From Microcoleaceae cyanobacterium UBA11344 (lineage in GTDB: Bacteria; Cyanobacteriota; Cyanobacteriia; Cyanobacteriales; Microcoleaceae): DNA of 6,652 bases. The stretch's first letter is position 1. Every line of letters starts with the position of its first letter. The DNA lies in NCBI GenBank assembly GCA_003483675.1, contig DMYK01000616.1, positions 1-6,652 on the forward strand, read 5' to 3'. A program made the position numbers and the translations under genes. The notes under the pieces are model-generated. The model saw nothing but the letters and a program-made list of their open reading frames with translations. It searched no databases and was not told where the DNA came from. Shown here in pieces: positions 1-4,623 of the stretch.

Positions 1-805
1 CAAACAAGCTCTCATATTTTCGGAAGTTCTGGCTACTCTCAACCAATCTTTGCCGGTTCACGTTAAGTTGGATACGGGAATGTCTCGCTTGGGTACACCT
101 TGGCAAGAAGCAACAGAATTTGTGCAGTTGGTGCAACGGTTGCCCAATTTGCAATTAGCTAGCGTTTACTCTCACTTGGCTACGGCCGATAGTCCAGACC
201 AGGCTATTATGTTACAGCAACACCAGCACTTTGAACAGGCGATCGCCCAAATTAAGATAGCAGGGATTAATCCCGATCGCCTGCACTTGGCCAACTCTGC
301 TGCTACCCTCACGCACCCCGATTTACATTACGATTTAGTGCGAGTCGGTTTAGCTACCTACGGTCTTTATCCAGCCCCTCACTTGCAAAGTGTGATCAAT
401 TTAAAGCCTGTAATGCAGGTAAAAGCTAGGGTAACGCAGGTGAAAACCATAGAACCAGGAACCGGTGTCAGTTACGGTCATCAATTCGTGGCCGAGCAAC
501 AGACGCAGATTGCTGTAGTTGGCATCGGTTATGCCGATGGCATTCCGCGCAATCTTTCTAATAAAATGAAGGTTTTAATTAGGGGTAAATTTGTGCAGCA
601 AGTGGGAGCAGTGACGATGGATCAATTAATGCTCGATGTAACTGATATTCCCGATTTAGAAGTCGGTGAAGTGGTGACTTTGTTGGGCAAAGATGGGGAA
701 AATCTGATTTCTGCCGATGATTGGGCTGCGACTTTAGGAACTATTTCGTGGGAAATTCTCTGCGGTTTTAAACACCGATTGCCGCGCGTAGGAGTAAACT
801 GTTAA
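1..805 (+). CDS. alr: Alanine racemase, C-terminal part (5' end outside the window)
   Basis: PLP-dependent alanine racemase (EC 5.1.1.1), cytoplasmic, interconverting L- and D-alanine for peptidoglycan synthesis. The frame is open from base 2 to the TAA at 803-805, so about 267 residues of a protein that is usually 370-400 long are present. The N-terminal part with the PLP-binding lysine lies off the left edge. Seen here: the barrel motif VKLDTGMSRLG (from about base 56), SHLATAD, the segment GTGVSYG whose tyrosine codon at 473-475 matches the second catalytic base of the family, GIGYADGIPR, and GAVTMDQLMLD near the C-terminus. The C-terminal beta domain ends normally with no truncation. The next gene is 317 bp away and separated by hairpins, so co-transcription is doubtful. 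A TTG at base 50 is in frame but lies inside the conserved barrel and is not the start. Family assignment is firm. Confidence 0.95.
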   Translation, partial: KQALIFSEVLATLNQSLPVHVKLDTGMSRLGTPWQEATEFVQLVQRLPNLQLASVYSHLATADSPDQAIMLQQHQHFEQAIAQIKIAGINPDRLHLANSAATLTHPDLHYDLVRVGLATYGLYPAPHLQSVINLKPVMQVKARVTQVKTIEPGTGVSYGHQFVAEQQTQIAVVGIGYADGIPRNLSNKMKVLIRGKFVQQVGAVTMDQLMLDVTDIPDLEVGEVVTLLGKDGENLISADDWAATLGTISWEILCGFKHRLPRVGVNC

Positions 806-836
806 TTGTTTTTAGATGACTTTAGCTATGAGACAA

Positions 837-876
837 TCCGGCTGGGTTTTCAACCCCTGTCGGACTCTCGGACTCT
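837..876 (+). repeat. Imperfect stem-loop plus tandem octamer downstream of alr
   Basis: About 30 bases after the alr stop, TCCG (837-840) pairs with CGGA (861-864), and inside it GGGTT (844-848) pairs with AACCC (852-856) around a 3-nt loop. The right arm runs into two exact copies of CGGACTCT (861-868, 869-876). No T-tract follows, so it is a weak candidate for an alr terminator. It could equally be a small dispersed repeat. Confidence 0.35.
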
Positions 877-913
877 TGGAGTGATCGAAAAGACTGAGAC
901 TGCGTTTACCAAT

Positions 914-984
914 TCCCAATACTTCGGCTACGCGAGCGTACAAGTTCCCAATTCCCAAGTTATATGACAGTATTGGGATTTTTT
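914..984 (+). terminator. Possible long-loop terminator between alr and the phospholipase gene
   Basis: TCCCAATACT (914-923) is perfectly complementary to AGTATTGGGA (969-978), and six T's (979-984) follow directly, the arrangement of an intrinsic terminator. The loop of 45 nt is much longer than usual, which lowers confidence. Inside the loop are two tandem copies of TTCCCAA (945-958); a third copy overlaps the left arm (913-919). It may simply be repeat DNA that forms a cruciform. No protein-coding gene is supported between 806 and 1122. Confidence 0.3.
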
Positions 985-1030
985 CAACTCTCACAGTCCT
1001 GGACGCACAGCATCTACATATAGCGTTTTG

Positions 1031-1058
1031 TAGGGGCAATACCCCGTGGTTGCCCCTA
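1031..1058. repeat. GGGGCAA/TTGCCCC palindromic repeat
   Basis: TAGGGGCAA (1031-1039) and TTGCCCCTA (1050-1058) form a perfect 9-bp inverted repeat around a 10-nt loop. Palindromes of this form are, to my knowledge, dispersed in many copies in filamentous cyanobacterial genomes. It lies 65 bp upstream of the phospholipase start. No T-tract follows, so a terminator role is not supported on the + strand. Confidence 0.6.
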
Positions 1059-1122
1059 TCCATAGGATTGTTGCGTCGAGGACTATCTCAAATCTCAAAT
1101 ATAAAATCCCGAGGTATTTTCA

Positions 1123-2244
1123 GTGAGCAAGTGGTATCCGCAAGAAATTTTACAAGAAGCAGGTGTCAGGATTTCCCCAGCCGAAAAAAAAACAATTCTC
1201 AGCAAATTTCCGCCTCCCGACGCAAAGGGTCAAATCTATGCAGACGGCATCTTTGAAGGCGGCGGCGTGCGGGGAGTTGCATTTTTAGGAGCACTCAGAT
1301 GCTGTAGCGATTTGGGCATCCGCTGGCGAAAATTAGCCGGCACTTCTGCCGGTGCAATTACCGCAGCAGTCTTGGCAACAGACTTGTCAATGGATGACTT
1401 AGAAGAATTGTTAGGACAGCTAGATTATAGCATATTTTTAACCCAAAAAAATAGTCCTTTAATTATCAATGGCGACCCAGCAGACGACTTGCAATCTCCG
1501 GCTTGGACGCTATTTTTCCTAACAATTAGTCGCCAGATGGGAGAATATTCTTCCTTGCCTTTCCGCCAGTGGCTGGAAGCAACCCTCGCCCAAGGTCATT
1601 TGCGAACTTTTGCCGATGTTAAACAGGTAAAAGACCGCGAATTAAAAGTAGTAATATCCAACCTCACTCGCGGTGAAATGTTGGTGCTACCCGACGATTT
1701 GCAGCGGCGCGAGTCGGCGGATTCCGATGCTTTGTACCAGCAGTTACGACTCAACAGCGCCGAAGATTTTAGCGTAGCTGAAGCAGTGCGGTTGTCGATG
1801 AGTATTCCGCTATTTTTTGAACCGGGAAAACTCGGCAATGACTTAATTGTAGATGGGGGAATTCTGAGCAATTTTCCCCTGTGGATTTATGACATACAAT
1901 CCGGTTCGACTCCCGTTGCACCCCGCTGGTTTACCTTTGGGTTTCGATTAGTTGATACGGGAATTGAGCATCAAGTTAATATTAACAATCCGGTGTCGAT
2001 CCTGGCGGCAATGTTCAGAACGATGATGAAAGCAAGAGACCGCTATCACCAGCGGGAGATGGATAAAGGCAGAGTTATTAATATTGATGTAACTGAAGCC
2101 CAGGTGACGACGACGGACTTTAATCTAGATGCCGATCGCAAGGCTAAACTGTATCGGTTGGGATACTTGTATACTAAGAGGTTTTTCTTGAGTGCCAATT
2201 TTAGTTGGGCCAAGCACTTGAAGGCCAGGGGATTTGGGGAATAG
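1123..2244 (+). CDS. Patatin-like phospholipase family protein
   Basis: Predicted serine lipid acyl hydrolase of the patatin/NTE family, 373 residues, complete. The GTG start is chosen because GAGG (1111-1114) lies 8 nt upstream and the product then begins just before the domain. The catalytic signature is intact: oxyanion-hole glycines GGGVRG (46-51), nucleophile elbow GTSAG (73-77, Ser75), and the DGG motif (244-246, Asp244), giving the Ser-Asp dyad of patatins. The loop SMSIPLFFEP before DGG is also typical. There is no signal peptide or membrane segment, so a cytoplasmic or peripheral membrane enzyme is expected. The last roughly 75 residues after the catalytic core (RDRYHQREMDKGR onward) form a basic, mostly helical tail. 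The substrate (phospholipid, galactolipid or other acyl ester) cannot be read from the sequence. A TATAAA box at 1100-1105 is too close to the start to be a confident promoter. No clear terminator is seen after the stop. Confidence 0.92.
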   Translation: MSKWYPQEILQEAGVRISPAEKKTILSKFPPPDAKGQIYADGIFEGGGVRGVAFLGALRCCSDLGIRWRKLAGTSAGAITAAVLATDLSMDDLEELLGQLDYSIFLTQKNSPLIINGDPADDLQSPAWTLFFLTISRQMGEYSSLPFRQWLEATLAQGHLRTFADVKQVKDRELKVVISNLTRGEMLVLPDDLQRRESADSDALYQQLRLNSAEDFSVAEAVRLSMSIPLFFEPGKLGNDLIVDGGILSNFPLWIYDIQSGSTPVAPRWFTFGFRLVDTGIEHQVNINNPVSILAAMFRTMMKARDRYHQREMDKGRVINIDVTEAQVTTTDFNLDADRKAKLYRLGYLYTKRFFLSANFSWAKHLKARGFGE

Positions 2245-2309
2245 GCGGGCGGTTCGAGGTGACGGATGCTATACAGAGTAAGGTTTTCAGGAATTTTTGC
2301 CATCGGGGG

Positions 2310-2339
2310 TTGCCAAAGCCTGAATGTGTGTGCTATGAT
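2310..2339 (+). promoter_or_regulatory. Promoter of the tRNA-Ser gene
   Basis: TTGCCA (2310-2315, one mismatch from TTGACA) and TATGAT (2334-2339, one mismatch from TATAAT) are 18 bp apart, and TGC directly precedes the -10 box, giving an extended -10. Transcription would start near 2346, about 9 nt before the mature tRNA 5' end, as expected for a monocistronic tRNA. Confidence 0.65.
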
Positions 2340-2354
2340 TAGTTGCTGTCATCT

Positions 2355-2443
2355 GGAGAGGTGGCTGAGTGGTCGAAAGCGGCAGATTGCTAATCTGTTA
2401 AGGGTGTTATCACCCTTCGGGGGTTCGAATCCCCCCCTCTCCG
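2355..2443 (+). tRNA. tRNA-Ser (anticodon GCU)
   Basis: A complete cloverleaf with the long variable arm of a class II tRNA. The acceptor stem is GGAGAGG (2355-2361) with CCTCTCC (2436-2442) and discriminator G2443. The D stem is GCT (2364-2366) with AGC (2378-2380). The anticodon stem is GCAGA/TCTGT around loop TTGCTAA, anticodon GCT at 2389-2391, reading AGU/AGC serine codons. The variable arm is GGGTG-TTAT-CACCC. The T stem is GGGGG/CCCCC around TTCGAAT. CCA is not encoded and must be added after transcription. The G discriminator and long variable arm are the usual serine identity features. Confidence 0.97.
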
Positions 2444-2460
2444 TTCTATTCAATCCTTGA

Positions 2461-2703
2461 TGAATCGAGGGTAACGCTACCCGAGTCGATCGAGCGTTAA
2501 TGAATTTAACGTTGCAACGTAATGGTGAGACTGTACTAGCTATCTCACCACGAGTACCAACCCAAGATAGACGCAAAGCTTTTAACTGCGCCGACGAATC
2601 CCTGGATTTTGTAACCCAAGTAAACTTGGATTACCCACTGCTTGAGGTAACGCACATTACCTCTAACAACAGTGTTCCCAAGCAGTTTTTGCGTAAGTCC
2701 TGT
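2461..2703. mobile_element. Palindrome-dense segment, possible relic of an IS200/IS605-type element
   Basis: The segment between the tRNA and the convergent hydrolase gene holds six close inverted repeats: GGGTA/TACCC (2469-2482), CGTTAA/TTAACG (2495-2511), the 12-bp palindrome ACGTTGCAACGT (2509-2520), TGGTGAGA/TCTCACCA (2523-2550), GTAA-CCAAGT/ACTTGG-TTAC (2611-2634) and GAGGTAA/TTACCTC (2644-2663). The two outermost hairpins share the sequence GAGG(G)TAACGC, as left- and right-end hairpins of IS200/IS605 elements often do. On the minus strand one frame is open from about 2632 through 2443 and could be a decayed end of an accessory gene such as tnpB, but no diagnostic motif is present. Seen: the palindromes. 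Inferred: the mobile origin. It could instead be a structured RNA or a stack of terminators. The + strand 84-residue frame starting at 2500 is not accepted as a gene. Confidence 0.3.
2637..2690 (+). terminator. Composite hairpin with T-tract downstream of tRNA-Ser
   Basis: ACTGCTTG (2637-2644) pairs perfectly with CAAGCAGT (2679-2686), which runs into TTTTT (2686-2690). Between the arms a second perfect hairpin, GAGGTAA/TTACCTC (2644-2663), would shorten the effective loop. The T-tract polarity would stop + strand transcripts from the tRNA side before they reach the convergent gene that ends at 2704. It lies nearly 200 nt after the tRNA, and its right part may belong to a repeat element, so the role is uncertain. 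Confidence 0.4.
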
Positions 2704-3642
2704 CTAATTAAGCACTTTCATCGCTTCGACAAATTGCCGCGAGATAAAAGGTAAAATCTCTTCATTCTTACTATTCTCTTTCCCTTCGGTAAATACCACT
2801 AACAAATAGGGCCGCAAATTCGGTATTTCAATGTATGCCACATCGTGACGGACTTGACTTGTCAATCCCGCTTTTGACCACAAAGTCGCTTCTAATGGTA
2901 ATCCGCTACCTAAAAAACCTGTAACTTGATTTTCGGGCTCTGCTTCTAATTCCGCTGGTTCTAAACTGCGTTTTATTAAACCCATCATTTCTTGGGATGC
3001 TTTCGCGGAAACAGCGACACCACCGATGATACTATGTAGCAAAATCGCTGCTGCATTTGTGGTCAGCATATTTCTATTTTCCATTAATTCTCCCAGAAAA
3101 GCTCGATCGCGACCATAGGGGCCATCGCACCAGGTTTTTTGATTGATGTTAATATCTTGCAAGTCTCGCCAATTCAATGATTGAAAGTAACGGTTGACGA
3201 TATTTCGCTGCTGTTTCCAGGTTTCAAAGGGGCCTGATGTCAATTCTGGGCCGCTGGTGGTGCCGGTTAGTACATCTACTACTAAACTGGTGGCATCGTT
3301 GCTGGAATCAACTATCATATCTCTGACAGCGCGTTCTAATTCTGGCGATGTTTTAATCATGCCTTTTTCTGCCCATTCCCAGATGGCAACGAGGTAGAAT
3401 AATTTGACGATGCTAGCAGGATACACTCGTTCTGAAGCTCTGTTGCCAAAACCTCTGGGTTGATATTTCCAAAATTCTTCTGGGCTCAGGGCGCCACCCG
3501 TGTTGACTCGCACCGGCGGATCGTAGACTATCCAGGTAAGGGCGATGCGATCGGCAGTTAATCCTGTAAATTCTGCCTTGGCTGCTTCTAGAATCCTAGT
3601 GCCGAGGGTTTCTAATTGTTCGTCTTTGTGGAAAAATGTCAT
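2704..3642 (-). CDS. Serine hydrolase of the class A beta-lactamase fold
   Basis: 312 residues from the ATG at 3640-3642 to the TAG at 2704-2706. The three penicillin-recognising motifs are present: SxxK as SIVK (77-80, nucleophile Ser77), SxN as SSN (113-115, in IVDSSNDAT), and a KTG-like KAG (257-259, in WSKAGLTS). The helix NMLTTNAAAILLHSI (about 191-205) matches the segment after the omega loop in class A enzymes, but no ExxxN motif with the deacylating glutamate is evident before it. Efficient beta-lactam hydrolysis is therefore doubtful, and an esterase, peptidase or penicillin-binding role is as likely. No signal peptide is visible, which is unusual for enzymes acting on the wall. The frame can be extended to a TTG at 3672, but those ten codons read through a heptamer repeat and have no ribosome site, so the ATG is preferred. 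It is divergent from the NlpC/P60 gene and convergent with the tRNA. Confidence 0.85.
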   Translation of the reverse strand: MTFFHKDEQLETLGTRILEAAKAEFTGLTADRIALTWIVYDPPVRVNTGGALSPEEFWKYQPRGFGNRASERVYPASIVKLFYLVAIWEWAEKGMIKTSPELERAVRDMIVDSSNDATSLVVDVLTGTTSGPELTSGPFETWKQQRNIVNRYFQSLNWRDLQDININQKTWCDGPYGRDRAFLGELMENRNMLTTNAAAILLHSIIGGVAVSAKASQEMMGLIKRSLEPAELEAEPENQVTGFLGSGLPLEATLWSKAGLTSQVRHDVAYIEIPNLRPYLLVVFTEGKENSKNEEILPFISRQFVEAMKVLN

Positions 3643-3656
3643 GGGAAGTTTTAGGG

Positions 3657-3679
3657 AGTTATCAGTTATCAACTATAAA
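3657..3679 (+). promoter_or_regulatory. Divergent intergenic spacer with tandem heptamer and -10-like box
   Basis: The 50-bp gap between the two divergent genes contains two exact copies of AGTTATC (3657-3670) followed by TATAAA (3674-3679), a possible -10 box for the + strand gene that starts at 3693. No convincing -35 box or Shine-Dalgarno sequence is seen. The short shared spacer suggests the two genes may be co-regulated. This is inference from spacing. Confidence 0.3.
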
Positions 3680-3692
3680 CTAAAAAAATCAA

Positions 3693-4439
3693 ATGGCCAA
3701 TTATCAATTATCTGATGTTCTGGAGTATCGGACGCGATCGCACATAAATATTTACGATTCCCCAAAGTGCGATCGCCTCGCAACTCAGGCGGCGGCTGGG
3801 CGACACTTGCGAGTAATTCACCCCCCCCAGCCCCCCCTTGTTAAAGGGGGGAGAGATGGCATAGACTCCCTTGTGCAGGGGGGTACAACGGCAGTGATGG
3901 TGCGGCTGTGCGAGGATGATTATCCGGGATGGCTGGATGTTCGAGATGTTGAGTTGCTGGATGTTGCACAAACAGTCTATCATCCTGAGATCTTATCTGA
4001 GGCTGAAATTAGGGAGAAATTGCCAAGGGCGATCGAATTTGCCGATCGGGCGATGCACCAATCCAATTATTATCTTTGGGGCGGCACTGTCGCACCAAAT
4101 TATGATTGTTCTGGATTAATGCAAGCTGCTTTTGTTTCTACGGGTATCTGGTTGCCGAGGGATGCTTATCAGCAAGAAGCTTTTACTAAACCTATTAGTA
4201 TAACTTGTTTAGAACCGGGAGATTTAGTTTTTTTTGGAACTCCACAAAAGGCTACTCATGTGGGATTATATCTGGGAGATCATCGTTATATTCATAGTTC
4301 AGGAAAAGAACAAGGTCGCAATGGTATCGGTATCGATGTTTTGTCGGAGGATGGGGATAAAGTTAGTCAAGCTTATTATCGGCAATTGCGAGGATATGGT
4401 AAAGTGGTGGGAAGTTATCAATCTGGGCCTAGGGAATAG
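3693..4439 (+). CDS. SH3b-NlpC/P60 gamma-D-glutamyl-diamino acid endopeptidase
   Basis: 248-residue cysteine peptidase of family C40. An N-terminal SH3b domain (about 1-92) precedes the NlpC/P60 domain (about 105-242). Catalytic residues are Cys139 in NYDCSGLM, His189 in KATHVGLYLG and His201 in YIHSSG. The text closely resembles the Anabaena/Nostoc enzymes that cut the D-gamma-Glu-diaminopimelate bond of free stem peptides (YYLWGGT, WLPRDAYQQE, KATHVGLYL). From memory, the Anabaena triad is Cys126, His176, His188; the spacing here is identical but shifted by 13 residues, which fits an insertion in the SH3b domain. Residues 43-66 are encoded by a C-run/G-run repeat. There is no signal peptide, as in its relatives, so peptidoglycan recycling inside the cell is likely. 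The last five codons and the TAG stop lie in a 14-bp tandem repeat. The ATG start follows an A-rich leader without a clear ribosome site. Confidence 0.93.
   Translation: MANYQLSDVLEYRTRSHINIYDSPKCDRLATQAAAGRHLRVIHPPQPPLVKGGRDGIDSLVQGGTTAVMVRLCEDDYPGWLDVRDVELLDVAQTVYHPEILSEAEIREKLPRAIEFADRAMHQSNYYLWGGTVAPNYDCSGLMQAAFVSTGIWLPRDAYQQEAFTKPISITCLEPGDLVFFGTPQKATHVGLYLGDHRYIHSSGKEQGRNGIGIDVLSEDGDKVSQAYYRQLRGYGKVVGSYQSGPRE
3819..3890. repeat. C-run/G-run palindromic repeat inside the NlpC/P60 reading frame
   Basis: CCCCCCTT (3832-3839) and AAGGGGGG (3844-3851) form an 8-bp hairpin with a 4-nt loop, flanked by a further C-run (3821-3828) and G-run (3878-3883). The same pattern recurs in intergenic DNA at 5655-5735. 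Here it is read in frame and adds residues HPPQPPLVKGG followed by RDGIDSLVQGGTT between two conserved SH3b strands. No stop or frameshift results. The left and right limits are estimated from where family-like sequence stops (GRHLRVI) and resumes (VMVRLCEDDYPGW). Confidence 0.75.
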
Positions 4440-4461
4440 GGCCTAGGGAATAGGGCCTAGG
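4425..4461. repeat. 14-bp tandem repeat across the NlpC/P60 stop codon
   Basis: Two exact copies of GGGCCTAGGGAATA (4425-4438, 4439-4452) are followed by a partial third copy (4453-4461). The first copy encodes the last residues of the peptidase and most of its stop; the TAG at 4437-4439 straddles the unit junction. The unit contains the palindrome CCTAGG. Because 14 is not a multiple of 3, copy-number change upstream of the stop would alter the C-terminus. Confidence 0.9.
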
Positions 4462-4494
4462 AAATTGGAAATTGGAAATTGGAAATTGGAAATT
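4460..4494. repeat. Heptamer tandem repeat GGAAATT x5
   Basis: Five perfect copies of GGAAATT in a row, directly after the 14-bp repeat. Short tandemly repeated heptanucleotides (STRR) are a known trait of filamentous cyanobacteria. It is non-coding and lies between the peptidase and glycosyltransferase genes. Confidence 0.95.
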
Positions 4495-4496
4495 AG

Positions 4497-4552
4497 AACC
4501 AAAAACTAACAACAAACATAGGACAAATAATATAGGATAACCAAAAGCTAAC
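4497..4552. repeat. Direct repeat AACCAAAARCTAAC flanking an A/T-rich leader
   Basis: AACCAAAAACTAAC (4497-4510) and AACCAAAAGCTAAC (4539-4552) differ at one of 14 positions and start 42 bp apart. Between them ATAGGA also occurs twice. No clear -35/-10 pair or ribosome site could be assigned, although the promoter of the glycosyltransferase gene probably lies in or near this A/T-rich stretch. Confidence 0.6.
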
Positions 4553-4553
4553 T

Positions 4554-4588
4554 AATGCCCAATGCCCGATGCCCAATGCCCAATGCCC
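4554..4588. repeat. Heptamer tandem repeat AATGCCC x5
   Basis: Five copies of AATGCCC, the third reading GATGCCC. Each unit contains ATG. The first ATG (4555) is in frame with the downstream glycosyltransferase, and because the unit is 7 bp the ATGs of successive units fall in different frames. Confidence 0.93.
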
Positions 4589-4623
4589 ATGACTACTTAC
4601 TGTTAGTATTATCGCATAAAGAA

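Noticed and set aside
812..1063. Minus-strand frame of 83 codons in the alr-phospholipase gap
   Set aside because: Encoded by small repeats and the GGGGCAA palindrome, with no ribosome site or family resemblance.
1596..1871. Minus-strand frame inside the phospholipase gene
   Set aside because: Antisense shadow of a gene with intact catalytic motifs.
2349..2576. Minus-strand frame of 75 codons
   Set aside because: Its second half is the antisense of the tRNA-Ser gene; no start signal or domain. Only its first part is discussed as a possible relic.
2644..2703. GCGTAAGTCC near 2691-2700 as the terminal inverted repeat of a DDE-type insertion sequence
   Set aside because: It resembles ends of some cyanobacterial insertion sequences, but no matching inverted copy or target duplication was found in the window.
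2500..2754. Open + strand frame of 84 codons after the tRNA
   Set aside because: Made largely of palindromic sequence, without a ribosome site or recognisable domain, and it overlaps the 3' end of the well-supported minus-strand hydrolase.
3821..3883. C-run and G-run hairpin as a terminator
   Set aside because: It lies inside an intact reading frame with conserved sequence on both sides and has no T-tract.
4460..4588. Tandem repeats as a CRISPR array
   Set aside because: Units are 7 bp with no spacers, so they are simple tandem repeats.
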